From assembly GCF_015845845.1 (NCBI RefSeq), contig NZ_LDIG01000091.1, positions 1 through 64,000 of the forward strand: DNA of 64,000 nucleotides, in the 5' to 3' direction. Of the stretch, positions 7,972 to 15,286 are shown piece by piece (the stretch's first letter is position 1; every line of letters starts with the position of its first letter). Below the pieces are notes generated by a model, which did not search any database, was not told the origin of the DNA, and saw only the letters and a program-made list of their open reading frames with translations. The translations under genes and the position numbers were made by a program. Source of the stretch: Paenibacillus dendritiformis (GTDB taxonomy: Bacteria; Bacillota; Bacilli; Paenibacillales; Paenibacillaceae).

Positions 7972-9360
7972 TCAAGCCGATTTGACCGGCTTGCTGTCCT
8001 CTTGCCAGCTCTGGCGGGTCATCGCCCCCCACGAGTTGTTGTTCTGGAAATATTGAATATGGCCTTGAATCCGCCACAGACTTCCCAACTGGCGATAGCC
8101 GAAGAACATGAGCACGCTGAACGCGAGCATGCGCAGCAGGTCGCTGATCCGCGGATATCGCTTGAAGGCGATCTCTTCCAGCAGCAGCGAGCCGATGGCG
8201 AGCAGCATGCCGGACAGGAAATTAATCAGCATGAAGATAAGCACGATCGGCCACTGCGTCATGTCCAGGAAGGCATAGCCGATTAGGGCGAGCAAGCCGG
8301 TGACTTTGAAATAAGGGTTCAGCGCCTCGAACAAAATCGTATACGGCATCGACAGCAAGCCGAATACTTTGTACTTCGGACGGAACGCCATGTCGTAGTT
8401 CTCGATCATGTTTTTCAGATTGCCGCGTCCCCAGCGCTTGCGCTGATTGGACAAAATATGATACGTATCCGGCGCCTGCGTCCAGCAGACCGCTTCCGGG
8501 CAGAACGCGACGCGGTACGGCAGTTTATTTTCCAGCATATAGCGGTGCAGCTTGATAATGATGTTCATGTCCTCGCCCGGATACCCTTCGCGGTATCCGC
8601 CGACCTTGATGACATAATCCTTGCGGAACAGGCCGAATGCGCCCGAGACGATAATCAGCCCGTTGATCGCGCCCCAGCCGATGCGGCCGCCGAGGAACGC
8701 CTTCAAATACTCCAGCGTCTGGAACATCGGCCACCACTTCTTCGGCAGTCTCACCTCGGTGACGGTGCCGTTCTCGATTTTGCAGCCATTGGCGATCCGC
8801 ACATTGCCTCCGATGGCGACATACTCCTCCGGATTGGACATGTACAGGTTCGCCATTTGGATAAGCGAGTCTTTCTCCAGCAGCGAGTCGGCGTCGATCG
8901 ACGAGATGAGCGGATAGTGGGAGAAGTTGATCCCCGCGTTGAGCGAGTCGGCCTTCCCGCCATTCGCCTTGTCGATAAGATACAGATTCGGATATTCCGG
9001 ATTGTAATAGACGCCCCGGAACTTCGTGCAATTTACCGCGTAGCGCACGGCCAGATTGTCCATGCGGTACATCCCGAACTCCTCGATCATCACCTGCAGC
9101 GTATTGTCGCTGGAGCCGTCATTGACGACGATAATCTCGTAGGTCGGATAATTGAGCGTCATAAGCGACTTCACATTTTCGATAATCGTCAATTCTTCGT
9201 TATAGGCTGGCACAAGCAGCGATACCGGCGGTACATGCTCCGAGCCCGCAAGATTGCTGCGCAGCGCATAGCGCTTGCGGCGAACAATCGAGAAAATGCT
9301 CTTAAAAGAAAACAGCATTATGCCGAAATAAATAGAGTTGACAATAATGACGTAGTACAT
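7972..9360 (-). CDS. Processive family-2 glycosyltransferase (PgaC/IcaA/HasA-like polysaccharide synthase)
   Basis: Membrane synthase of 462 residues from ATG 9360. After one or two N-terminal transmembrane helices comes a GT-A domain: VSLLVPAYNEELTI, VNDGSSDN (UDP binding), SSIDADSLL (DxD-like metal site), PGEDMNIIIK (TED-like base) and NQRKRWGRGNL (the Q(Q/R)xRW processivity motif). Four C-terminal transmembrane helices follow. This set defines processive beta-glycan synthases such as those making poly-GlcNAc, hyaluronan or cellulose. ATG 9360 has no ribosome binding site. The frame continues upstream through a hydrophobic stretch to a CTG at 9397-9399 that sits 8 bases after AGGAGG (9408-9413), so the real start is probably there, overlapping the HEAT gene stop. 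Neighbours point to an exported, possibly uronic-acid-containing polymer. Confidence 0.85.
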   Translation of the reverse strand: MYYVIIVNSIYFGIMLFSFKSIFSIVRRKRYALRSNLAGSEHVPPVSLLVPAYNEELTIIENVKSLMTLNYPTYEIIVVNDGSSDNTLQVMIEEFGMYRMDNLAVRYAVNCTKFRGVYYNPEYPNLYLIDKANGGKADSLNAGINFSHYPLISSIDADSLLEKDSLIQMANLYMSNPEEYVAIGGNVRIANGCKIENGTVTEVRLPKKWWPMFQTLEYLKAFLGGRIGWGAINGLIIVSGAFGLFRKDYVIKVGGYREGYPGEDMNIIIKLHRYMLENKLPYRVAFCPEAVCWTQAPDTYHILSNQRKRWGRGNLKNMIENYDMAFRPKYKVFGLLSMPYTILFEALNPYFKVTGLLALIGYAFLDMTQWPIVLIFMLINFLSGMLLAIGSLLLEEIAFKRYPRISDLLRMLAFSVLMFFGYRQLGSLWRIQGHIQYFQNNNSWGAMTRQSWQEDSKPVKSA

Positions 9361-9391
9361 GACGACAATGCCATAAACAAGCAGCAGATCT

Positions 9392-10585
9392 CTAAGCAGA
9401 ATAATCGCCTCCTACCCTGCCAAGTAGCGGAGCGATCGCGGCCTCGCCGAAATACTGCTCATAGATGATCCGCTTCGGCTGATATCCGGCACCCTGCTCT
9501 CGCCGGCTAGCAAAGAAGTGTTCGCGCAGAAGCTCCTTGTGTATGCGATCCTTCGCCATGTCCGATTTGAAGTGATCGTCGGTCTCCAGCGCTGCTTCGC
9601 ACAGCGCATGGAAGCCCTCATCCCCCATATTGGCCAGGCTGTTCGCGCTGTAATAGCGAACCCACCAATTGGAATCGGTCAATGCTTGCTTGAGCACCGG
9701 GATTCGATCCGTGTTCTTGGAATGTCCGAGCGCTTCTGCCACAGCGGCCCGGATTTCCCATTCCGGATCCTTCATCCATTCGCGGATGTTGTTCTCGGTC
9801 AGCGCATGTCCGGCGCGGACGAGCATTTTGACCGCGAGGGCCCGAATCTCTTTGTCATGACTGTCAACGAGCGGAAGCAAGGCGGGCGTCAGCGCGACGT
9901 CTGTCTGTCCGCTTAACGCGAGCAATGCCGCCTTGACCATATTGTCCGATTCGTCCTTCAGACAGCGGACAAGCATCGGGGTCGCATCCACCCGCGTCTC
10001 TTCCAGCACCTCCGCAGCCAGCAAATAATGGCTTTGGCGGTGGCGCGTCAACTGCTGAAGCATGGTGTAAAGCTGCTCCGCATCATTGGCGCATTTGGCT
10101 ACGGAACGCGCCAGCACCTGCAGGAGCGGACCGTCCTTCTCCTGCATCATCGCCTTCGTCAGATGGGGAACCGCCCGCTCGGAGCGCATTCCGCCCAGGC
10201 GGAAAGCCGCCTTCATCTGCTTGGAATAGAACAGGCTGCCCAACTCCTTAATGTCGCGGTCGACCAGACCCATCTCTTCACAGAGCGCCGTCAGCTTCTG
10301 CTGCTGCTCCCCGCTGAATTTGTCCATCCATTCCATCAGCTTATCCTGAATCACCCGCATCTCCAGCGGGCGAAGAGGCCCCTTGGGAGGCTGGAACGGA
10401 TCCGGGTCCAGCATATGTCTCTGCAAATACACGAAATAAGGCTGATGCTTCTCCAAATAAATCTCTTGATGCTTGGCTAGCCGGTTATTGCGTGCTTTCA
10501 TCAATAACAAAATGAGTACACCGATTCCAATCAAGCCAAGACAAACGTAAATGAAGCCGAGGGCGACTCCCAAACTGGAAAACAT
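9392..10585 (-). CDS. Membrane-anchored HEAT-repeat protein
   Basis: A 397-residue protein with an N-terminal transmembrane helix (residues about 7-28, LGFIYVCLGLIGIGVLIL) and a basic stop-transfer segment, then an alpha-helical HEAT/PBS-lyase-type repeat array through most of the rest. Repeats such as RSERAVPHLTKAMMQ, KEIRALAVKMLVRAG, WEIRAAVAEALGHSK and WWVRYYSANSLANMG are visible. HEAT arrays serve as protein scaffolds. It is second in the EPS operon, 44 bases after the glycoside hydrolase gene and overlapping the probable start of the glycosyltransferase. Inference: a cytoplasmic scaffold that assembles the synthase complex at the membrane. Confidence 0.75.
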   Translation of the reverse strand: MFSSLGVALGFIYVCLGLIGIGVLILLLMKARNNRLAKHQEIYLEKHQPYFVYLQRHMLDPDPFQPPKGPLRPLEMRVIQDKLMEWMDKFSGEQQQKLTALCEEMGLVDRDIKELGSLFYSKQMKAAFRLGGMRSERAVPHLTKAMMQEKDGPLLQVLARSVAKCANDAEQLYTMLQQLTRHRQSHYLLAAEVLEETRVDATPMLVRCLKDESDNMVKAALLALSGQTDVALTPALLPLVDSHDKEIRALAVKMLVRAGHALTENNIREWMKDPEWEIRAAVAEALGHSKNTDRIPVLKQALTDSNWWVRYYSANSLANMGDEGFHALCEAALETDDHFKSDMAKDRIHKELLREHFFASRREQGAGYQPKRIIYEQYFGEAAIAPLLGRVGGDYSA

Positions 10586-10629
10586 GTACGCGTGCCTCCT
10601 TTGTCGGTATCAAGCGCAATTATGGGCCG

Positions 10630-12840
10630 CTACTCTGAACCCAGCTGCTCGAATATATTTTTCATGTCGGTATAGCTTTGCTTTAATCGCTCGGTATAGC
10701 CAACCTGCTCCCAGTCATCCCATTGGTATACTGGGATATTCAGGAAAGCGTAAGGTGCGGCCTTCTTCCCGGCTGAAGCCTGTCCCCGTTCCGCCAGCCA
10801 AGGCAGGAACCGGATGCCTTCCGTCTTCACGGTCATGAACGTCCGCTTATCCTTGACCGGATCGTAGCTGATGACCTGCTTCGAGCTCGGGTCGGCGAAG
10901 CCGAGCAGCATCCAAGGGATGCGCAGCTCGATGAAGTCCCCCTTGTACTGCCAAGAGGCAAGCGATTGATATTGTTCATCCTGCGGATTGTTCGTCCCCC
11001 GGATCAGCTTGCCTACCGTCACGTCCTGGAACGGATGCGCCGTTCGCGTATCCGGCGGCTCCATCTTCAGGCTGACAGCCAATTTCCACGGATTGAATAT
11101 TCCTGAATTATCTTGAAGCTCTTTCTTGTCCGGCTCCACCATCCAATAGCCAGACGGACCATACAGCCGATTGTTGAAATCATAGTTGGACGCGATGCGA
11201 ATCTCGCTCTCCTGATCTGTGCCGAGCGTGATGAGCGTCTCCAGCCCTTCATCCAGCTTCAGGCCCGGGAGCTCCGGCATGGTGCGGTTGCCCCCCTCCA
11301 GCACGCTGGAGCCGATATGCAGCTTCTGCGTCTTCGGATCGAACGGCTTGTCCAGCTTGAGGGCGAGATAGACGTAAGCTTCATCATGGGTCGCCCACAT
11401 CTCCCGGATGCCCGGAAGCTCGGTCTTCAATTGAACCTTATCCTCCAGGGCCTCCCAGTCGCTCCATTCGCCGTCGAGCACAATCTGCTCTTCCTTGCTC
11501 GGGTACATGCCGAGGATGCCGAACAATTGTTCATTCGTCAGCACGTTCAGCCAATAGGAGCGGCGATCGTCCGGAATTTCGAAGCGCATCGTATTCCAGG
11601 TCTTCTTGAACCATTCATCCTGCCACATGAACAGAATCGCGCCTGCGAACTGCTCGTCATAAATATCCTTCGTCAAGGAGGCGTTGATGCGGCCCTGCTC
11701 CCGCTCGTCATGTCCTCCCTGATTGCGGCCGCCCATGCCCAGATGGGAGATGCCGATGGACGACGGCACCCCGTATTCGGTAATCATAACCGGCATATCG
11801 GGATACTCCGCCTTCAACAGGCGCAAATATGCCTTGTACGTATTGAACTGGCCATTCTCGTCCTTGATCGTCTGCAGCGTCTTGTCCAGATGGAAAAAGT
11901 CCGGGTAATACGGATACACGTGGTATGCCGCGAAGTATCCGGCCTTCCAGTCCACCGGCTGAATATGGCGGGCGTCGACGCTGGCCATATCTTCCTGGAA
12001 CAGCGGTTCGCCGGGATGGGTCAGCACGTCGGTCGTCACCCAGTTGGTGAACGTCATCGGGTGCTGCCAGCCGTAGCGGTTCTCCAGCTCTGCCGCATGA
12101 TCAATCATTTCTGCCAGCCAGCTCTCGAATGGCGATGCCTTCTCCGTCGCCTGGAACCGGCTTCCTTGGTAGGGCTTCACATCCTTATGCAGGCGGTTCG
12201 TATTATCGACCATCGTCGGGTCCCACTCGGTCCCGAGATGCCAGGCCATCAAATACTGTCCCGCATTCTGCTTGTACTTTCCCCCTGCTGTTCCCGGCTT
12301 GACCGGGATATCCAGATCCCCATAGACGGCCTTGACCGCCTTCTCGATTTCCTGCTTGAACTCCTGTTGGATCTCCGGAAGATACGCATCCCGCTTCTCG
12401 ATGAGCTGCTCCTCCGGGGACCAGATTCCTTGTATGAAATAAAGCGGGCGTTCCGCTTCCTCCCGATTGAACTTCACTAACGCCTCGTAAAAGACCGGCT
12501 GGTGCACCGTATAGACGCGGATGACATTGGCGCCCATATCATGAATTTGGCGGAACCAGCGCAAATACGTCTCCTCATCGACCGGAAATTCACCCGGGAA
12601 GTGTCCGGGAACGGTCGCCCCGAGATTGACTCCTTTCACAAATAACGGTTCGAACTGCTCATTCCTGTATTCGAGGAACTGATCTCCTTCCGTCTTGAAC
12701 TTCAGCTTTATGCCGCTCGCGTCAGCAAAGGCTATCTGCTTCGGATACAGCAGACCGGGTAAATAATACCCCGCCAGCCCGCCGGCAGCGAGAAGCAAGA
12801 CAACAACTGTGATGAGATTCCACTTCGTTCTCCGGCTCAT
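10630..12840 (-). CDS. Membrane-anchored glycoside hydrolase-like protein (GH2/GH5-type barrel)
   Basis: A 736-residue protein with an N-terminal signal-anchor (residues 7-30). Residues about 45-450 form a TIM barrel: FVKGVNLGATVPGHFPGE opening strand, GANVIRVYTVH, likely acid/base Glu205 in HLGTEWDP and likely nucleophile Glu355 in MITEYGVPSS, as in clan GH-A retaining enzymes. Residues about 460-700 look like beta-sandwich carbohydrate-binding material (LDGEWSDWEALEDK, a DOMON/CBM9-like beginning). It is the first gene of the six-gene EPS operon, starting at ATG 12840. Inference: it cuts or remodels the nascent polymer outside the membrane. The substrate is unknown. Confidence 0.75.
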   Translation of the reverse strand: MSRRTKWNLITVVVLLLAAGGLAGYYLPGLLYPKQIAFADASGIKLKFKTEGDQFLEYRNEQFEPLFVKGVNLGATVPGHFPGEFPVDEETYLRWFRQIHDMGANVIRVYTVHQPVFYEALVKFNREEAERPLYFIQGIWSPEEQLIEKRDAYLPEIQQEFKQEIEKAVKAVYGDLDIPVKPGTAGGKYKQNAGQYLMAWHLGTEWDPTMVDNTNRLHKDVKPYQGSRFQATEKASPFESWLAEMIDHAAELENRYGWQHPMTFTNWVTTDVLTHPGEPLFQEDMASVDARHIQPVDWKAGYFAAYHVYPYYPDFFHLDKTLQTIKDENGQFNTYKAYLRLLKAEYPDMPVMITEYGVPSSIGISHLGMGGRNQGGHDEREQGRINASLTKDIYDEQFAGAILFMWQDEWFKKTWNTMRFEIPDDRRSYWLNVLTNEQLFGILGMYPSKEEQIVLDGEWSDWEALEDKVQLKTELPGIREMWATHDEAYVYLALKLDKPFDPKTQKLHIGSSVLEGGNRTMPELPGLKLDEGLETLITLGTDQESEIRIASNYDFNNRLYGPSGYWMVEPDKKELQDNSGIFNPWKLAVSLKMEPPDTRTAHPFQDVTVGKLIRGTNNPQDEQYQSLASWQYKGDFIELRIPWMLLGFADPSSKQVISYDPVKDKRTFMTVKTEGIRFLPWLAERGQASAGKKAAPYAFLNIPVYQWDDWEQVGYTERLKQSYTDMKNIFEQLGSE

Positions 12841-12995
12841 GGATCGTAGTATTGTTCACCCTTTCCTGCACAACGTATTTCCTGTGACTCATCCTGTGCC
12901 GCGGGAATCAACCGCAGCACCCAACAATAACTATAACCAAGAAAACCGATGGTTTAACATGGTTATTTAGACTCTTTTTGTTCAGGACCCTTGAG

Positions 12996-13118
12996 TCAAA
13001 AAAATGGTTCTATTCGGGCGGAAGGCAGTGGCCCGTGATCAGACGGTCTACTCGGTAAGTCCCGTCTATCAGAGAGGAGTAAAGCAGGAGTCAGGTTCTG
13101 GTTTTCTTTATTTGTCAT
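12996..13118 (-). CDS. Candidate 40-residue small protein upstream of the EPS operon
   Basis: Minus-strand frame ATG 13118 to TGA 12996, encoding MTNKENQNLTPALLL..., a hydrophilic peptide rich in Pro, Arg and Ser that ends ARIEPFF. A strong AAAGGAGG sits at 13132-13139 but is 13 bases from this ATG and only 1 base from an in-frame ATG at 13130 (44 residues), so spacing is not ideal for either. It lies in the leader region of the EPS operon. It is below the size at which coding content can be trusted. It could be a real small protein, a leader peptide or chance. No homologue is recognised. Confidence 0.3.
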   Translation of the reverse strand: MTNKENQNLTPALLLSDRRDLPSRPSDHGPLPSARIEPFF

Positions 13119-13360
13119 GGTTAGACGCATTCCTCCTTTAAAAGTTTCGGTATTGTAACCATTTTACCAATAATGCCTAGTTTTTTCGTTCTTTAGTCAT
13201 ATTTATATTAACATTCATTGCATTAAAATGTTTTTAACAATTTCTAGTTAATTACTACTAGTTCCATACCAAAATCACCCTATCAAAATCACCCTATCGT
13301 TGAATGAACTAAAATGGAGAAAAAAGCACTATGATTCCTCCCTTTCTCCAGAAAAGAAAA
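13119..13360. other. AT-rich intergenic region, probable promoter zone of the EPS operon
   Basis: The 240 bases between the small ORF and the terminator at 13361 are AT-rich compared with the flanks, and on the minus strand contain several TATAAA/TTGTTA-like hexamers (around 13200-13255). No single promoter has both boxes at good spacing, so no exact site is called. A perfect direct repeat of about 13 bases (ATCAAAATCACCCTATC type) occurs near 13273-13300. Confidence 0.4.
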
Positions 13361-13385
13361 ATCCTTGCACTTTGCATGCAAGGAT
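13361..13385 (-). terminator. Intrinsic terminator after the 13414-13779 gene
   Basis: Perfect nine-base stem ATCCTTGCA (13361-13369) / TGCAAGGAT (13377-13385). On the minus strand the stem is followed by TTTTTCTTTTC. Confidence 0.8.
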
Positions 13386-13413
13386 AGTGAACAATCCGCT
13401 TCCTCCAGCCGGA

Positions 13414-13779
13414 TTACGTATACAGCAGCGTGATGACCAGCAATTCGTACAAAACCAGCGGCAGAATGACATTGTTGTAATACGCCCCTGACAATGCCCG
13501 CGGTTCCTGCAGCGGCCTGGTGTACAAATAGAGGTGACATCTGTCGACGTTAACGATAATGCCGTCATAGACTTGCCCGTCTATCGTCTGCACCCGCACG
13601 TGCCGATCCTTATACATTCGCCCCATATGCTGAACCCGGTCCCGTATAGAATGCAGAGCTTGAACCGTTCCCGGCTCCATCTGGTAGATAACTTGATGTT
13701 GATGCGAATGCGGGTCATGATGAGCGGAATAGGGTTGGTACAAGGGCCTGAACCTCCGTTCGGATTGAAATAGGTACAT
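13414..13779 (-). CDS. Small conserved-looking protein with an Sm-like strand pattern
   Basis: A 121-residue protein. The N-terminal 40 residues are rich in His, Gln, Tyr and Pro (YQPYSAHHDPHSHQHQ), like many spore-coat or surface-associated Bacillales proteins. The middle part, DRHVRVQTIDGQVYDGIIV followed by VDRCHLYLYT, has the strand-turn-strand character of Sm/LSM-type small beta-barrels. This is pattern recognition, not a proven homology. The C-terminus is hydrophobic. It starts at ATG 13779 with AAGGTG upstream, has its own terminator at 13361-13385 and is therefore likely monocistronic. The function is unknown. Confidence 0.6.
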   Translation of the reverse strand: MYLFQSERRFRPLYQPYSAHHDPHSHQHQVIYQMEPGTVQALHSIRDRVQHMGRMYKDRHVRVQTIDGQVYDGIIVNVDRCHLYLYTRPLQEPRALSGAYYNNVILPLVLYELLVITLLYT

Positions 13780-13873
13780 TTCACCTTATGCGTATTCCTT
13801 AGGCATCAGCACCGAAAATTACCATTGCTCGTCCGCCGCCCTCTGGAATCCGCACTCCAATATATAACAGAAA

Positions 13874-13899
13874 CGGGCCAGCGCATGATGGCCAGCCCG
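13874..13899 (-). terminator. Possible terminator of the phosphodiesterase gene
   Basis: Inverted repeat CGGGC (13874-13878) / GCCCG (13895-13899) with an inner TGGCCA-containing stem. On the minus strand it is followed by TTTCTGTT. It is a weak U-tract, and it is placed 37 bases after the stop of the 13936 gene. Confidence 0.45.
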
Positions 13900-13935
13900 C
13901 CCGGCAGGGATGAGAGTGGAGGTTATTCGATTCGA

Positions 13936-14442
13936 TTACTCCTTGCTGCGGTAGTAGACATGGCGGAGCCGGAGAGACTGATCCTCTTCGATATCCAACA
14001 GGCCGTACGAATACTTCGGTTGAAACCGTTTGTCCGTCGGAGAGCCGGGATTGAAGAGCAGAATCCCCTCCCTTTCTTCCATATACGGGATGTGCGAATG
14101 GCCGAAGACAATGAGATCGACACCTTGATTGCGGAAAGCATGGAAGGCGACATCCTTCGTCGTCGATCGGCCTGCCCCGTCCCCATGAACGAGGCCGATC
14201 CGGATACCGCCAGCCTCAATGATTTTACGGCGGCCGAAGCGCTTCACAATATCGGCGCCGTCATTATTCCCGGCGACACTGTCAACCGGGGCCAACGACT
14301 CGAACATCGGGATAACGCTGGCCGATGTCCAATCTCCCGCGTGGAGGATCAGGTCAGCGCCGCGCAGTCCTTTGACCAGAGCGCGAGGCAGCTTCTGTCC
14401 CCGATGAGGCATATGGGTATCCGACACGATTCCGATGCGCAT
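13936..14442 (-). CDS. YfcE/MJ0936-family metallophosphoesterase
   Basis: A 168-residue cytoplasmic phosphodiesterase of the calcineurin-like superfamily. All metal-binding motifs are in order: IGIVSDTHMP (DxH), ILHAGDWTS (GD), VAGNNDG (GNxD), VHGDGAG (H) and FGHSHIP (GHxH). The YfcE subfamily hydrolyses phosphodiester substrates such as bis-pNPP in vitro, and the natural substrate is generally unknown. The start is placed at ATG 14442, which follows a strong AAGGAGGAAGGAG. The open frame extends 20 codons further upstream (to 14502) without better evidence. It is transcribed alone. Confidence 0.85.
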   Translation of the reverse strand: MRIGIVSDTHMPHRGQKLPRALVKGLRGADLILHAGDWTSASVIPMFESLAPVDSVAGNNDGADIVKRFGRRKIIEAGGIRIGLVHGDGAGRSTTKDVAFHAFRNQGVDLIVFGHSHIPYMEEREGILLFNPGSPTDKRFQPKYSYGLLDIEEDQSLRLRHVYYRSKE

Positions 14443-14608
14443 AGGCTCTCCTTCCTCCTTTTCTTTTCCTAAAATCGGATGCTCAAGCGCAGCCTTCTTC
14501 ATATTTGATATCTATTGTGGCACAACTCCCGCCTCACGTCGATCTCTTAGCCCCGTCGTTGTCCCGCTCGCACAGGGACAGAACGGGGGTGGCGGGCCTT
14601 TCGGGCCC

Positions 14609-14805
14609 TATCCCATCCGCTCAGCGCGAGATGGGACAGGGCTACAGGCCCTTATGGACATTATCCCTTCCGCTCAGCGCGAGATGGGACACGGGCTATA
14701 GGACCCCTACGGCCATTATCCCATCCACTCAGCTCGGGATAGGACACGGGCTTACTGGCCCTTTCGGGCCCTATCCCATCCGCTCAGCGCGAGATGGGAC
14801 GCGGG
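14609..14805. repeat. Four tandem imperfect ~55-bp repeats, each a hairpin
   Basis: Four copies begin at about 14609, 14662, 14717 and 14772 (periods 53, 55 and 55). The core is TATCCCATCCGCTCAGCGCG followed by AGATGGGAC, so each unit can fold as a TCCCATC/GATGGGA hairpin with a CGCTCAGCGCGA loop. Copy 3 has changed both arms (TATCCC with GGGATA), so a stem is still possible. Linkers contain GGGCCCTTTCGGGCCC-type palindromes. The flanking 14443-14608 and 14806-15137 hold no convincing gene; short frames there are created by the repeat itself. The function is unknown. Confidence 0.8.
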
Positions 14806-15137
14806 GGCCGGGCCCGAAGGGATAGGACTCAGACCGTCCGAACGGGCCCGGTTGGCGGGAGCAGCCCGGTACATGCTCATACGCAGAGCGACTTCCGAAT
14901 AGGATCCAGGGCTCGCTCCCTATTGGCGTTCTTGATGTTCAACAAGCGCGGGATTTTTTCTCTATTATGAACCAAGGGGATAGTGCCCGTAAGAGGTTCG
15001 AAAGGCATATCCTCTCATTCGACATTCCTTTTCCACCGATTTCACCGCATGCCAGTGTTCTCCTTGACGGGTGTCATTTTCCGTTTTTCTTCCTATTATA
15101 TGCATCGCTCCCCTACACCACGCCCAGAAGAAAAAGA

Positions 15138-15168
15138 AACCCGAAGTCTTAGAAAAAGACCCGGGGTT
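15138..15168 (-). terminator. Intrinsic terminator after ddl
   Basis: Stem AACCCGAAGTCTT (15138-15150) / AAGACCCGGGGTT (15156-15168). On the minus strand it is followed by TCTTTTTCTT. It lies about 120 bases beyond the ddl stop, with no gene in between. Confidence 0.7.
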
Positions 15169-15286
15169 CTCGACAAGCCGCCCGACACACTCGGTCCATG
15201 TCCGGCAGGCCCTTTACTATTGCTTTATTCATCCTGCCAGCGTCAAACACCTGACTGCGGGAAGCAAGCTGTGGAGCTATGTCAAG

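Noticed and set aside
7075-8286. 403-codon plus-strand frame over the receiver and synthase genes
   Set aside because: Antisense shadow spanning two real genes.
11113-12480. 455-codon frame opposite the glycoside hydrolase
   Set aside because: Antisense shadow, no domain and no initiation signal.
14609-14805. CRISPR array
   Set aside because: Units of ~55 bases follow directly on one another without variable spacers of constant length, and no cas gene is near.
14505-14825. 106-codon frame within the tandem hairpins
   Set aside because: The open frame follows from the repeat unit; the peptide only repeats PIRSARDG-like blocks.
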